Counted from the stretch's first letter, positions 8,835 to 17,922 are shown. The stretch: DNA of 60,432 nucleotides from Ardenticatenaceae bacterium (GCA_011525915.1 WYBM01000091.1:1-60432), one strand, 5' to 3'. The notes: generated by a model not told the origin, from the letters alone. A program made the numbers and translations.

Positions 8835-9329
8835 TTATGGTGATACTGTGCCTTCTATCGTTGGGGTTTCTGTAGGCGTCTCAGAGGGTGGTTCTGTAGC
8901 CGTGGGTGTAAACGTAGGTGTGTCTGTCGGCGTCGCTGTTGGCGTAAAGGTAGGGGTAGTCGTTAGCGTGGCTGTCGCCGTTTCCGTAGGTATCTCTGTG
9001 GGTGTTCCCGTAGGTGTTTCTGTAGGCGTGGCGGTAAGAGGTGGTGTGCTGGTGGGTATCGTGAACTGGGTTGGGGTGGGGAGCAGCGTAGAGGTGGCTG
9101 GGGGTGTCCAGGTGGGGCTGCTGATGGGCACGGCCGTGAGTGTGCCCGGCACTGGTAATTGTGTCGCTGTATGGGTAGGTGAAAGCGTTACAATGGGTTC
9201 TGTGGGCGAGGGCGTACCATTTGTATCTTCCGGAGCCAACAGTAAGGCCACAATCCCGGCACAATAACAGGGCACTGTTAACAAGATGATACCTATCAAT
9301 ATGGCATATGTGCGGCGTCGCGAATCCAT
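8835..9329 (-). CDS. Thr/Pro-rich single-pass membrane protein
   Basis: About 164 aa when started at MDSRRRTYAI (9329). One N-terminal TM helix (YAILIGIILLTVPCYCAGIVALLL, longer than needed for a single pass) is followed by about 120 residues of low-complexity TPT/TPTxTPT sequence with no folded domain. Such tails are typical O-glycosylatable or wall-spanning stalks in filamentous Chloroflexota; this is family knowledge, not proof. An in-frame ATG at 9413 would add 28 aa before the membrane helix. No Shine-Dalgarno is evident. The opposite strand also has an open frame, which is only the mirror of the repeat. Confidence 0.55.
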   Translation of the reverse strand: MDSRRRTYAILIGIILLTVPCYCAGIVALLLAPEDTNGTPSPTEPIVTLSPTHTATQLPVPGTLTAVPISSPTWTPPATSTLLPTPTQFTIPTSTPPLTATPTETPTGTPTEIPTETATATLTTTPTFTPTATPTDTPTFTPTATEPPSETPTETPTIEGTVSP

Positions 9330-9404
9330 TGGGCGGGATGATAGATGACAACAAGCCAATTGGCAACCATTCTCCACCAGATGACGCGGGGACGCCGGTA
9401 CTGA

Positions 9405-9433
9405 TTGCGGCACCTATGGGCGCATGTTATAAT
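9405..9433 (+). promoter_or_regulatory. Candidate promoter of the 956-aa histidine kinase
   Basis: TTGCGG (9405-9410), a 17-bp spacer and a perfect TATAAT (9428-9433), 124 bp before the kinase ATG. The -35 box is weak (3/6). Confidence 0.4.
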
Positions 9434-9557
9434 CAAAATCGCTTTTATGGTTATGGTAAAGTTAAGGCATGTTTAACTCCTGGCAGGCGGTAATAAGGAG
9501 CAATCATTGAACAACAGGATTGTTAACCAACAAGTGCCTCATCATGAGGAGTGACTC

Positions 9558-12428
9558 ATGCCTGTTGAGTTGTGGGGAGTAAGCAATACTTTTTCTCTTA
9601 GTCTACCGGACCAGGTGCCTGGTTATTTCCTATTGCTGTTGTACCTGATAGGATGTGGATTTGTGGCCTACCGGTATGGGGCGTCGTTGCGCCAGCTATC
9701 TACCCGTCGCTGGCAGGGGGTAGCTGTTTTAAGCATTGCGGCGTTGGTGGCCAGCCAGTTTTTGCCATTTCCGTTTACCGTTAACAACCCGCCACCGCCA
9801 TTTCCTCTTGCGTATCTGACACTGCTGGCGCTGGCGCCGCTGTTATTGGCCGCCGCCATGCTGCCGCCAGCCGCCGCCTTGTGGGTGGGGGCCGCCGCCG
9901 GTTTAGGGCAGGCATTAGGGGAGACGCACCAGGTATTAACAATATTTGAGTATGCGTTCACGGCCGTGTTTGCGGCCGCTCTGATGCAGCAAAATTACCG
10001 GGGACGGGTCTATGGTTGGTGTCGACAGCCGGTGGCAGCGGGTGTGCTCAGCGGCATTTTGCTGGCGCTGTTGGCCGGGGTGGGCGTGTTTGCCGCCAGC
10101 TCACTTGCCGGACTGCTGGCCCTGGATCGGGCTCTGGTCACGGCAGGGGCCAGCTTGTGGCCGCGTATGCTTGAAGGCGTGTTTGCTGGCGCGGTGGTCC
10201 TTTTTGTCATGCACACCATGCCTGATCTGTCCCCTGGTCACCCCCTGGTGCCTTCTCCTACACAGCGAAGCTTGCAAAAACGGCTCACCATTAACTATCT
10301 CACGTTTACAGCTATTCTTGTTAGCCTGACACTGGTGGTATTGTTTAGCGTCGCCGTGGCTATTTCCACCCGGCTGATCGTCGCCAACATGGCGCAGACG
10401 GCACAGGTTGTCTCTACTGAACTTGTGGAAGAAACGGTGCCGGCACCGCTGGAACTGGGTAAAAAACAGTATCGATACCGGATTTACGAAGATGCTATCT
10501 GGTCGGCCGCTGACGAATCGTTGGCGGTGCTCTGGTTTGCGCAGCCAGAGCAGGGAACAGCGTATTGGGGGTGGCATGACCCCCCGTTCACCAGAGAACT
10601 GGTGGTGGCAGTCATGGATGAAGATCCAGCGCGGCAGGTGGTGATGAGTGTGCCTTATACGGTCGTGTTAGAACAGGCCTGGGGTATTGGCTGGCCTTTG
10701 CTGCTGGTCATGATGCTGGCGGCTGGCTTGTTCTACGCCAATGTCCTGGTGATCGGCCGTGACATTACCACGCCGCTTAATGAGATGGTAGAAGCCTCCA
10801 AGACCATTGCTGCCGGTGGCAATTGGTCTCCCTCACAAAATATTCAGCGTGATGACGAAATCGGTCATTTGCAGCGTGCATTTGCCCAGATGCAGCGCTC
10901 TATGCGTAAACGGCTGAATGAATTGTCACTGCTGCTAGGTGTCAGCCACGATGTTGCCACCAGTATTGACATTAACGAGGGCATACCAGCGATATTACGT
11001 GGTGCGTTGCGGGGCACTGGCGCCATGGGCGCGCGGGCGGTGGTGCCCAACCCCAGCGGTGGCAACCCCCTGACCTTTGGCGAAGGGCCGTCAGCCCACA
11101 CCATGGCAGCCCTGGATCGGGTGATTATGACCCGCCTGCGCCATGCTTCTGATTTGATGCTGACGACGCCGGAAGAGATCCGGGAGGCGTTGGCCCTGGA
11201 AGCGTATGCTGAGCTGCCGGTACCGGCCTTGTTGGCGATTCCGCTGCGCTCTCATGACCGTTTCCAGGGCATCTTATGGCTGGGCTTCCGCCAGGCACAC
11301 AGCTTTGATCTGACGGAACGTAATTTGTTATCGACGCTTTCCACGCAGGCGGCGGTGTTGGTAGAAAATGCACGCTTATATGCCACGGCCGAAAGCGGAC
11401 GGCGGCGGTTGGCGGCTGTGTTGGCCAGTACGTCAGACGCAGTTATTGTGACTGACCACACTGAGCGCATCTTACTCATTAACCCGGCCGCAGAGCGCAT
11501 TTTTCGGCTGGATGCCGATCAGGCGCGCAACCGGCCGGTGGCCGACGTGATTACCATACGGTTGTTGGTAGACGCCCTCACCGGCCAGGATGACCGGCCG
11601 CAAAACCTGGAAATTACTACCGACGATGGCAAGATTTATAATGCCATCGCCTCCACCATTTTTAGCCACGAAGGGCAGGTGTTTGGTCGGGTGGCCGTCC
11701 TGCGTGACATCACCTATTTGAAAGAGATAGACAAGATGAAGTCAGACTTTGTGGCTACCGTGTCACATGATTTGCGCAGCCCACTGACCTTCATGCGTGG
11801 CTATGCCACCATGCTGCCTATGGTGGGGGAGATGACGGAGAAACAGCGGGAGTACGTGGAAAAGATTTTGGGCGGCATTGACCAGATGGCACAGTTGGTA
11901 GATGATTTACTGGACCTGGGGCGGATTGAAGCCGGTGTTGATCTGGAGCATGATGAGATCGATATACGGCCGTTGCTCGCAGACATTGCTACCGAGTACT
12001 GGCAGCATGCCCACCTGGCCGGTATCCAGATTCAGGTCCAGGTAGCTGAAGATGTGACCACCGTCACGGGTGATCTTTCCCTAATTCGCCAGGCGCTGAC
12101 CAACCTGGTGGGCAACGGCATTAAATATGCACCGCACAGCGGGCCCATGGTGCTGCGGGCACACCAGGCCAATGGGGAGGTTATTCTGAGCATTAAGGAT
12201 AACGGACCGGGTATTTCTAAAGAGGATCAGATTCGTCTGTTTGAGAAGTTTTACCGTGTCAAGGAACGGGGTACGGAAAAAGTCAAAGGCTCTGGTTTGG
12301 GTCTGGCCATCGTTAAATCTATTGCCGAACGCCATGGCGGCCGTGCCTGGGTGCAAAGCCAGCGAGGCAACGGGACAACATTTTTTATTTCACTGCCAGT
12401 ACGGGAATCGGTGAATAGTAAACAGTAA
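9558..12428 (+). CDS. Membrane sensor histidine kinase, 7TM-like/HAMP/GAF/PAS/HisKA/HATPase
   Basis: 956 aa. About residues 20-235 contain six to seven hydrophobic helices (a MASE-like membrane sensor that I cannot assign to a named family). A further TM helix, a short extracytoplasmic loop and a TM helix (about 375-400) precede HAMP (about 400-455), GAF (about 465-610) and PAS (about 615-725). The HisKA phospho-acceptor is His737 in ATVSHDLRSPL. The ATPase domain has the N box QALTNLVGNGIKYAP, G1 DNGPGIS and G2 GSGLGLAIVK. AGGAG precedes the ATG. No response regulator is adjacent, so the partner is unknown. GAF and PAS suggest a second, cytosolic input. Confidence 0.88.
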   Translation: MPVELWGVSNTFSLSLPDQVPGYFLLLLYLIGCGFVAYRYGASLRQLSTRRWQGVAVLSIAALVASQFLPFPFTVNNPPPPFPLAYLTLLALAPLLLAAAMLPPAAALWVGAAAGLGQALGETHQVLTIFEYAFTAVFAAALMQQNYRGRVYGWCRQPVAAGVLSGILLALLAGVGVFAASSLAGLLALDRALVTAGASLWPRMLEGVFAGAVVLFVMHTMPDLSPGHPLVPSPTQRSLQKRLTINYLTFTAILVSLTLVVLFSVAVAISTRLIVANMAQTAQVVSTELVEETVPAPLELGKKQYRYRIYEDAIWSAADESLAVLWFAQPEQGTAYWGWHDPPFTRELVVAVMDEDPARQVVMSVPYTVVLEQAWGIGWPLLLVMMLAAGLFYANVLVIGRDITTPLNEMVEASKTIAAGGNWSPSQNIQRDDEIGHLQRAFAQMQRSMRKRLNELSLLLGVSHDVATSIDINEGIPAILRGALRGTGAMGARAVVPNPSGGNPLTFGEGPSAHTMAALDRVIMTRLRHASDLMLTTPEEIREALALEAYAELPVPALLAIPLRSHDRFQGILWLGFRQAHSFDLTERNLLSTLSTQAAVLVENARLYATAESGRRRLAAVLASTSDAVIVTDHTERILLINPAAERIFRLDADQARNRPVADVITIRLLVDALTGQDDRPQNLEITTDDGKIYNAIASTIFSHEGQVFGRVAVLRDITYLKEIDKMKSDFVATVSHDLRSPLTFMRGYATMLPMVGEMTEKQREYVEKILGGIDQMAQLVDDLLDLGRIEAGVDLEHDEIDIRPLLADIATEYWQHAHLAGIQIQVQVAEDVTTVTGDLSLIRQALTNLVGNGIKYAPHSGPMVLRAHQANGEVILSIKDNGPGISKEDQIRLFEKFYRVKERGTEKVKGSGLGLAIVKSIAERHGGRAWVQSQRGNGTTFFISLPVRESVNSKQ

Positions 12429-12593
12429 TCAGTATTCAGTAAACAGTAAACAGTATTCAGTAATCAGTAATCAGTACTGGTCTCTGACCCACTGACCCAC
12501 TGAACACTGACCTACTGACCTACTGAACACTGACCCACTGAACACTGACCTACTGAACACTGACCTACTGAACACTGACCTACTGACCTTCTA
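12412..12593. repeat. Long ACTGA-type repeat tract with 15-bp period
   Basis: The convergent gap between the kinase and rluD is entirely repetitive. It begins as CAGTAATCAGTATTCAGT units and becomes a tandem array of TACTGAACACTGACC (15-bp period, about six imperfect copies) from about 12503. It includes the last codons of the kinase gene and reaches the 3' end of rluD. Confidence 0.75.
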
Positions 12594-13506
12594 ACTTCTG
12601 TAGGAAAGCCGTTAACTCGGGGGAAAGCTCTGCCTCACAAGTGATTTCTTGATCGTCGGACGGCCGTTTGAAGGTAATTTTGGCGGCGTGCAGAAAGTGA
12701 CGGCCCAACGTGGTGCGCTGGCGGGTACGGCCGTAGACGTTGTCGCCCATAATCGGAAAACCAATATGTGCCAGATGGACGCGAATCTGGTGTGTGCGGC
12801 CGGTGAGCGGCTGGCATTCCACCAGGGTGTAACCATCATAGCTGATCAGCGTACGGTAACGCGTTTGGGCCGGGCGAGAGGTGGCCGAGTGGTTAAGGGG
12901 GATAACCGTCATCTTTTTGCGTTCTTGTTTGTTACGGCCAATGGGGGCATCGATAAGCGCTTCCGGTGGGTTAAGGTGCCCTTCCACCAGCGCCAGGTAA
13001 CGTTTGTCCACCGTGCGCCGCTTAAACTGGCTTTGGATGACGTGCATGGCGTGATCGTTTTTGGCTACGATAATGAGACCAGAGGTGTATTTGTCTAGCC
13101 GGTGGACAATGCCCGGCCGCTTCTCATAGCCAACACCTAAAACATCAGGACAGTGTGCCAGCACGGCATTCACCAGCGTGCCCCGATAATGCCCGGTACC
13201 AGGATGCACCACCATGCCAGCCGGTTTGTTGATCACCAGCAAGTCATCATCTTCATAGCGAATATCCAGGGGGATGTCATCAGGCACAAGGTCTGTGTTG
13301 ACCGGTTCAGGCAGTATGACCAGGACGTGTTCGCCCCCTTCCAGTTGTTGGCTGGCCTTAGCCGCCTGGCCGTTGACCTTTACCTGCCCCTCTTTTATCA
13401 GTTTTTGCACCTGGGTGCGTGAAAGCTGCGGCAGCTTTTGTACCAATGCCCGATCCAGCCGTTCACCGGGCAAATCGAGCGTTAACTCTACTTGATGTTC
13501 AGTCAT
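12580..13506 (-). CDS. rluD: RluD-family 23S rRNA pseudouridine synthase
   Basis: 308 aa. An N-terminal S4 RNA-binding domain (about residues 14-75: RLDRALVQKLPQLSRTQVQKL) is followed by the RluA/RluD catalytic domain. The signature GIVHRLDKYTSGLIIVAKN contains the catalytic Asp, and the C-terminal RTHQIRVHLAHIGFPIMGD is the usual RluD segment. In E. coli RluD modifies helix 69 of 23S rRNA (U1911/1915/1917); assignment within RluA/C/D is by overall layout (S4 present). It lies 24 bp after lspA in the same direction, the common lspA-rluD arrangement. Confidence 0.9.
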   Translation of the reverse strand: MTEHQVELTLDLPGERLDRALVQKLPQLSRTQVQKLIKEGQVKVNGQAAKASQQLEGGEHVLVILPEPVNTDLVPDDIPLDIRYEDDDLLVINKPAGMVVHPGTGHYRGTLVNAVLAHCPDVLGVGYEKRPGIVHRLDKYTSGLIIVAKNDHAMHVIQSQFKRRTVDKRYLALVEGHLNPPEALIDAPIGRNKQERKKMTVIPLNHSATSRPAQTRYRTLISYDGYTLVECQPLTGRTHQIRVHLAHIGFPIMGDNVYGRTRQRTTLGRHFLHAAKITFKRPSDDQEITCEAELSPELTAFLQKLEGQ

Positions 13507-13530
13507 ATAAGAAAACCAGGATCGTATCTT

Positions 13531-14166
13531 TTAGTCAGTTTCGTTAAAGGGGTGCGAGGTGGCCGGGCGTTCGTTGACGGCCGTGTAACTTTGGGAGAAC
13601 TCTTCGGGCGCAGCCGGTGATGGGGCCTGCGCCATTCTTTTTTCGTGGCGCGATTCTTGCAGCACCAGCCAACCCAACACGATGGCCCCCCCCACAATCG
13701 CCATGTCTGCCACGTTAAAGACTGGCCAGGGGCCAAAATCAAGGAAATCGGTGACATGACCCAGGCGAAGGCGATCAATCAGATTGCCCAGGGCACCGCC
13801 CAACGTCAGCCCCAGGGCCACCCGCAGCCAGCGATTACCGGCCGGCAGTGTGTGATTGTAATAAATGATCGCGCCGCTGACGATCAGGGCCATCAGGGCA
13901 AAAAGAGAGGCGCCCTGAGGGAAAAAGCCAAATGCCGTGCCCTGATTGGTAGCGTGCATAATACGAAAAAATGGCTCGATGGCCGGAATGGGCGCCCAAA
14001 CCTCAAACAATCCCAGCGACTGCTCAATAAGGTATTTGGTGAACTGGTCGACCAGGATAATCGTCCCGGCAATAAGGAACAAAATGGCGCGCTGGTGAAG
14101 AGGCGCGGGTAGATGGGGAGAAGTGTCAGGTATTAACTCTTGTGTATCTAAATCGTGCATGATCAT
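13531..14166 (-). CDS. lspA: Lipoprotein signal peptidase (signal peptidase II)
   Basis: 211 aa; slightly long because of a 60-aa C-terminal extension rich in Ser/Glu/Pro. Four TM helices carry the LspA signatures: TNQGTAFGFFP, GGALGNLIDRLRLGHVTDFLDF and FNVADMAIVGG, including both catalytic aspartates (NLID and NVAD). It removes signal peptides from prolipoproteins at the membrane; at least one lipoprotein substrate is encoded in this window (3060-4037). Start may be 14166 or 14160; AGGGATG lies upstream. A TACAAT box is at 14191-14196. Followed closely by rluD. Confidence 0.93.
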   Translation of the reverse strand: MIMHDLDTQELIPDTSPHLPAPLHQRAILFLIAGTIILVDQFTKYLIEQSLGLFEVWAPIPAIEPFFRIMHATNQGTAFGFFPQGASLFALMALIVSGAIIYYNHTLPAGNRWLRVALGLTLGGALGNLIDRLRLGHVTDFLDFGPWPVFNVADMAIVGGAIVLGWLVLQESRHEKRMAQAPSPAAPEEFSQSYTAVNERPATSHPFNETD

Positions 14167-14236
14167 CCCTGCAGGTTAAGTTAGGTATGCATTGTACCAA
14201 CGGCCGTGGCCGTTTGCGAGTTTGTTCATGTCACGT

Positions 14237-14941
14237 TTAGACCTGACCGGTTTGCTCGCCCGGTGAGACTTTGGTAGCTACCAGCACGGTTACCCCACTG
14301 CGATGGAGTTGAATGCGTTCAATGACCAGCACAAAGCCGGCGGCGGTAAACCGGCGGTGAACTGGTTCCCATAGGGCGTCACCGGGCCAATAATGCCCGT
14401 TATCCACGGCAAATGCCCCCTGGCGCTGCCCAGTGATGGTAAACAACCACTCGATAAAGCGGTAAATATGACCTTGACCGTGCAAATGCCCTTCGGGAAC
14501 CACGACCAGACGGCCGTCTGCCCGCAATGCCCGGTGTATCGCCGCCAGCGTAGCCGGGTGCACAATATAGTCGGTGGGGAAGGTAGCCAGGACAGTGTCG
14601 AACACGGCCGTAGCAAATGGCAATGCCTGTACTCGGCCGTTTACCAACGGCACAGTGTGCTGGGTGCGCTTTTGGGCCTGCCGCCCCATGTAGGGTGACA
14701 GATCCAACCCTATGACCTCATGCCCCCGGTTTTGCAATGCCAGCAGCATATGGCCCGGCCCGTGGCCTATTTCCAACACCCGCTTGCCTACCACAAAGGG
14801 TAAAGCTGTTTGCTGCCACTGTCGCCACGCCCCTAATGACACCATCCAGCTTACCAGGTCATAGGTCCAGGCCATCTCGTTATATAGCAAACGGAAGCCA
14901 AAACGCACCAGATCAAACCAATAGTTGGCAAACATCATCAT
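14237..14941 (-). CDS. Class I SAM-dependent methyltransferase
   Basis: 234 aa. Motif I is VLEIGHGPGHMLLAL, motif II is EVIGLDLSPYM, and the post-motif region PFATAVFDTVLATFPTDYI matches the Methyltransf_11/UbiE-like group. An N-terminal hydrophobic amphipathic segment (ANYWFDLVRFGFRLLYNEMAWTYD, shown here only to mark position) suggests membrane association or lipid/quinone-type substrates, but the substrate cannot be named. The start has three ATGs in a row (14941, 14938, 14935) after AAAGGCCAGG. It lies upstream of lspA with a 70-bp gap carrying one ACGGCCGT site. Confidence 0.8.
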   Translation of the reverse strand: MMMFANYWFDLVRFGFRLLYNEMAWTYDLVSWMVSLGAWRQWQQTALPFVVGKRVLEIGHGPGHMLLALQNRGHEVIGLDLSPYMGRQAQKRTQHTVPLVNGRVQALPFATAVFDTVLATFPTDYIVHPATLAAIHRALRADGRLVVVPEGHLHGQGHIYRFIEWLFTITGQRQGAFAVDNGHYWPGDALWEPVHRRFTAAGFVLVIERIQLHRSGVTVLVATKVSPGEQTGQV

Positions 14942-15057
14942 CCTGGCCTTTTGTCACCTGTCATGTCCACCTGGCAATTGTATGCCTTCACGTTAACACA
15001 GACCATCATGGCGGGTGGGTTGGGGCCTATGCGTATAGGCCGGGGCCGTAAACGAGG

Positions 15058-15063
15058 TACAAT
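15058..15063 (+). promoter_or_regulatory. TACAAT -10 box, leaderless start
   Basis: TACAAT ends seven bases before the phosphoesterase ATG at 15071, so transcription would begin at or next to the start codon. No convincing -35 box is seen. Confidence 0.4.
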
Positions 15064-15070
15064 CACGGCT

Positions 15071-15937
15071 ATGAAAATGGCAATCCTCTCGGACATTCAT
15101 GGCAACCTGCCAGCACTGCAAACGGTGGCCGCCCATATTGACCTGTGGCAGCCAGACGCCGTCATTGTGGCGGGTGATATAGTGAACCGTGGCCCACAAT
15201 CACTGGCTTGTTGGCAATTTGTACAGGCAAAAGCGGCGACGGCCGGCTGGCAGCTCCTCAAAGGGAACCATGAGGAGTATGTCATCAGCCGCGGCCAGCC
15301 GGATAACGCACCATCTGGCCCAGATTTTGAACTATCCCGTCTTTCTTGTTGGACGTACCAGCAGTTACATGACCATGTGGTGGCCCTGGCCGCTTTGCCA
15401 GATGGCTATAGCCTGGCCGGGCCAGACGGCCGTGAAGTGCGGGTACGCCATGCTTCTATGCTTCACAACCGGGACGGCATTCACCAGGAGATGGAAACGG
15501 CGGTCATTAAAAAACAAATTGCGCCGCCGCCGGCTGTGTTTGTCACCGCGCATACGCACAAGCCGTTTGTGCGCCTGATAGATGGCACGCTGGTGGTTAA
15601 TGCTGGTTCGGTAGGGACGCCGGCCGATGGCGACGGCCGTGCCAGTTATGCCCAACTGCAATGGCAGTACGGCCGTTGGCAGGCACACATTATCCGCCTG
15701 GTCTATGACGTCGATCAGGCCCGGCAGGATTATTTCCAGACCGGTGCGCTCGCCGAAAGCGGCCCGCTCTCCTGGTTGATTTTTTACGAATGGCAGTTGG
15801 CCCGCTATATCTTTCCGGTATGGATGGCCCGCTATTGGCAGATGGTCCTGGATGGCGCTGTGGATGTAGAGACGGCCGTGCGCCGGCATTTGTACCAGGA
15901 GCGCCTGCCTGTGCCCGTCTGCCGGGGAATGCAATGA
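15071..15937 (+). CDS. Metallophosphoesterase (calcineurin-like, YfcE/ApaH-type)
   Basis: 288 aa from ATG 15071. The five metallophosphoesterase motifs are in order: ILSDIHGN, VAGDIVNRGP, KGNHEEYV, VTAHTHKPF and VVNAGSVGTP. They form a dinuclear metal site; substrates could be phosphodiesters or nucleotides. Upstream in-frame codons from 14951 are excluded because a -10 box sits at 15058-15063. The stop overlaps the next start (ATGA), coupling translation to the deoxynucleoside kinase and hinting at a shared nucleotide-salvage role (inference). Confidence 0.88.
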   Translation: MKMAILSDIHGNLPALQTVAAHIDLWQPDAVIVAGDIVNRGPQSLACWQFVQAKAATAGWQLLKGNHEEYVISRGQPDNAPSGPDFELSRLSCWTYQQLHDHVVALAALPDGYSLAGPDGREVRVRHASMLHNRDGIHQEMETAVIKKQIAPPPAVFVTAHTHKPFVRLIDGTLVVNAGSVGTPADGDGRASYAQLQWQYGRWQAHIIRLVYDVDQARQDYFQTGALAESGPLSWLIFYEWQLARYIFPVWMARYWQMVLDGAVDVETAVRRHLYQERLPVPVCRGMQ

Positions 15938-16596
15938 CCAAACAATTTATTACTATTGCTGGCAATATTGGTGTGGGTAAATCTACGCTGGTGCACCTGT
16001 TAACGGAAAAAACGGGTTGGAGTGCCGTGTATGAAGCCGTCGCCGAAAATCCTTATCTGGCTGACTTTTACAGCGATATGCGGCGTTGGAGCTTTCAGTC
16101 TCAGGTCTTTTTTCTGTCACGGCGGCTGCGCCAACATCATGATTTATTGCAGCAGACGGGCTCTATCATTCAAGACCGTAGTGTGTATGAAGATGCGGAA
16201 ATCTTTGCCCGTAATCTTCACCAGCAGGGGCATATGAGCCAGCGAGACTGGCAATGTTATTATGAGCTGTACCAGACAATGGCCACGCTGTTAAAACCGC
16301 CACACCTGGTCATTTATCTGCGTGCGGCCGTGCCCGTTTTGCGCCGCCGCATCGCCCAGCGCGGCCGTGATTACGAACAAAATATCAGTGATGATTACCT
16401 GGCCCAGCTCAATGACTTGTATGAAGCCTGGATCGCCGGATTCCGTTTAAGCCCCATATTAACCGTGGATACAGACGAGCTGGATTACGTGCAGTATGAG
16501 GATCATCTTGATCGCATCTGGCAAAAAATACATGATCGTTTACAAGGACGTGACTTTCTGGCACTTTCCTCACACACTGGTGGTCAAAATTCATGA
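15934..16596 (+). CDS. Deoxynucleoside kinase (dGK/dAK/dCK family)
   Basis: 220 aa. P-loop GNIGVGKSTL at the N-terminus, the DRSVYEDAEIFA segment (equivalent of the ERS motif that contacts substrate) and the Arg-rich lid VLRRRIAQRGRDYE are typical of bacterial deoxynucleoside kinases, which phosphorylate deoxyadenosine, deoxyguanosine or deoxycytidine in salvage. The start at 15934 overlaps the preceding stop by four bases. Which base is preferred cannot be told from sequence. Confidence 0.88.
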   Translation: MTKQFITIAGNIGVGKSTLVHLLTEKTGWSAVYEAVAENPYLADFYSDMRRWSFQSQVFFLSRRLRQHHDLLQQTGSIIQDRSVYEDAEIFARNLHQQGHMSQRDWQCYYELYQTMATLLKPPHLVIYLRAAVPVLRRRIAQRGRDYEQNISDDYLAQLNDLYEAWIAGFRLSPILTVDTDELDYVQYEDHLDRIWQKIHDRLQGRDFLALSSHTGGQNS

Positions 16597-16656
16597 ATGA
16601 GGGTATAAATAGCTGTATGTATGAACAGATAATATTAACGCAAGGGGGTGAGGTGA

Positions 16657-16851
16657 TTGCCTAAAGTAGATCTACGGCCCAACGAAACGCAGGAACAACT
16701 GTTCCGTCGTTTTAAGAAAGCTGTTGTCAAAAGCCGGGTCTTGACTGATGTGCGCCGCAAGCGGTGGTATGTCTCCAAGAGTGAACTGGACCGCATTGAG
16801 AAGAAAAAAGCTATCCGGCGTCAGCGGAAGATCCAAAAGACAAAAACTTAA
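16657..16851 (+). CDS. rpsU: Small ribosomal subunit protein bS21
   Basis: 64 aa, highly basic, with the S21 pattern of Asn-Glu-Thr near the N-terminus, an RFKKAV helix and a C-terminal Lys/Arg-rich helix. Initiates at TTG (16657) after a very strong Shine-Dalgarno, GGGGGTGAGGTGA. bS21 sits near the mRNA exit region of the 30S subunit. It is followed by an intrinsic terminator, and upstream is a 60-bp gap after the deoxynucleoside kinase. Confidence 0.95.
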   Translation: MPKVDLRPNETQEQLFRRFKKAVVKSRVLTDVRRKRWYVSKSELDRIEKKKAIRRQRKIQKTKT

Positions 16852-16876
16852 TCTGGGCGCGTTTTAGAGTAAACAC

Positions 16877-16910
16877 AAACGCCTCAACCAATATCGGTTG
16901 AGGCGTTTTT
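16877..16910 (+). terminator. Intrinsic terminator of rpsU
   Basis: 13-bp perfect stem (AAACGCCTCAACC / GGTTGAGGCGTTT), 6-nt loop and a T-run on the plus strand, 25 bp past the rpsU stop. Confidence 0.9.
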
Positions 16911-16917
16911 CTTGCCA

Positions 16918-16945
16918 AGAAAAAACGGCTGCCACAGCAGCCGTT
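16918..16945 (-). terminator. Intrinsic terminator of the sugar transferase gene
   Basis: AACGGCTGC / GCAGCCGTT 9-bp stem with a 4-nt loop, followed on the minus strand by TTTTTTCTT. It faces the rpsU terminator, so the two convergent units are each closed. Confidence 0.8.
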
Positions 16946-16978
16946 ACCTGTTGAAAGTAGGTGAGGGGTGTCTAAAAC

Positions 16979-17011
16979 CAGTCATCAGAAGTCAGTAACC
17001 GGTGTTCAGTC
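16979..17011. repeat. Short ACTGA/TCAGT-type intergenic repeat
   Basis: CAGTCATCAGAAGTCAGTAA and following GTGTTCAGTCA between the terminator and the sugar transferase stop. Confidence 0.5.
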
Positions 17012-17028
17012 ATGGCCGAAAACTGCTG

Positions 17029-17688
17029 CTAATAGGCGCCTTCACCCTTCATGACGGCGGGAAATGTTTTGAACAGAATTTGAATGTCCAGACGAATGGA
17101 CCAGTTGTGTACATAGTGCATATCCAGCTTAACCCGGTCATCATAAGAAGTATCAGAACGGCCGCTTACCTGCCACAATCCTGTCAGGCCTGGCATGACG
17201 GCTAGTAAATCAGGGCCATAAGCGCCGTACTTTTCAATCTCTTCGGGGGTAATGATACGAGGGCCAATCAAAGACATATCCTGGAACAAGATGTTAAATA
17301 GCTGCGGCAGTTCATCCAGGCTGAATTTACGCAGGAACTGGCCAACGCGAGTCACACGTGGGTCACTCTTCAGTTTATAGTTGCGGTCAAGCTCGGCTTT
17401 AAGGGCGGGGTGCTGGGCCAGAATTTCATTTCCATTGACAAACATGGTGCGGAATTTAAAGGCATCGAAAACACGGCCGTCACGCCCTAACACCCGCCGG
17501 CGATAAATGATCGGCCCTGGGGAATCCAGCTTCACCGCCAGCGCCAACCCCAGAAACAAAGGCCACAAAAGCAGCAGTGCTGGAATGACCAGGGCATAAT
17601 CAAGCAGCCGTTTTAAGCCAGCATAAGCTTGTTGGGCACTGATTTGGGTGTTATAGCGTGTGGCGAAAATTGTCTCTGATGCAATCAT
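17029..17688 (-). CDS. Undecaprenyl-phosphate sugar-1-phosphate transferase (WcaJ/PglC-like)
   Basis: About 219 aa from MIASETIF (17688; GGAGG ten bases upstream). One membrane-inserted hydrophobic segment (YALVIPALLLLWPLFLGLAL) is followed by the bacterial sugar transferase domain: PGPIIYRRRVLGRDG, FKFRTM, LRKFSLDELPQLFNIL, MSLIGPR and MPGLTGLWQVSGRS. These enzymes start exopolysaccharide or glycan repeat synthesis by moving a sugar-phosphate to undecaprenyl phosphate. Length suits the small PglC-type rather than the five-TM WcaJ type. No polysaccharide genes are adjacent. A longer in-frame start (17802) is unlikely. Confidence 0.88.
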   Translation of the reverse strand: MIASETIFATRYNTQISAQQAYAGLKRLLDYALVIPALLLLWPLFLGLALAVKLDSPGPIIYRRRVLGRDGRVFDAFKFRTMFVNGNEILAQHPALKAELDRNYKLKSDPRVTRVGQFLRKFSLDELPQLFNILFQDMSLIGPRIITPEEIEKYGAYGPDLLAVMPGLTGLWQVSGRSDTSYDDRVKLDMHYVHNWSIRLDIQILFKTFPAVMKGEGAY

Positions 17689-17879
17689 GGCCCATCTGCC
17701 TCCAAAAAACAAAAAAACCAAAACACATTTACTGTCTACAAATTGCTTTGGTTTGTAAAATTTCAGGTTGTTGAATGAAATCAAATATCCAACAAAGGAC
17801 AATTGGCAGTGTAGGCAGTTCCCCTTACAATAAGCCTTATGAAAAGCTTACAATGTGTTGACGGCCGTCAACGTGAGCA

Positions 17880-17911
17880 GGTGACAATCAGCTCGCAAAA
17901 TGATTGTCACC
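17880..17911. repeat. Intergenic stem-loop (GGTGACAATCA arms)
   Basis: 11-bp perfect stem (GGTGACAATCA / TGATTGTCACC), 10-nt loop, 12 bp past the ilvD stop, without a T-run. Related in sequence to the hairpin at 180-212. The upstream 17864-17877 block TTGACGGCCGTCAA is a 14-bp palindrome centred on the ACGGCCGT octamer. Confidence 0.6.
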
Positions 17912-17922
17912 CGGTTGCCAGT

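Noticed and set aside
8740..9267. Plus-strand frame rich in Val/Gly-Val-Ser
   Set aside because: It is the antisense of the TPT-repeat protein; low-complexity DNA leaves both strands open.
12412..12593. CRISPR-like array
   Set aside because: The 15-bp units are contiguous without spacers and too short; it is a simple tandem repeat.
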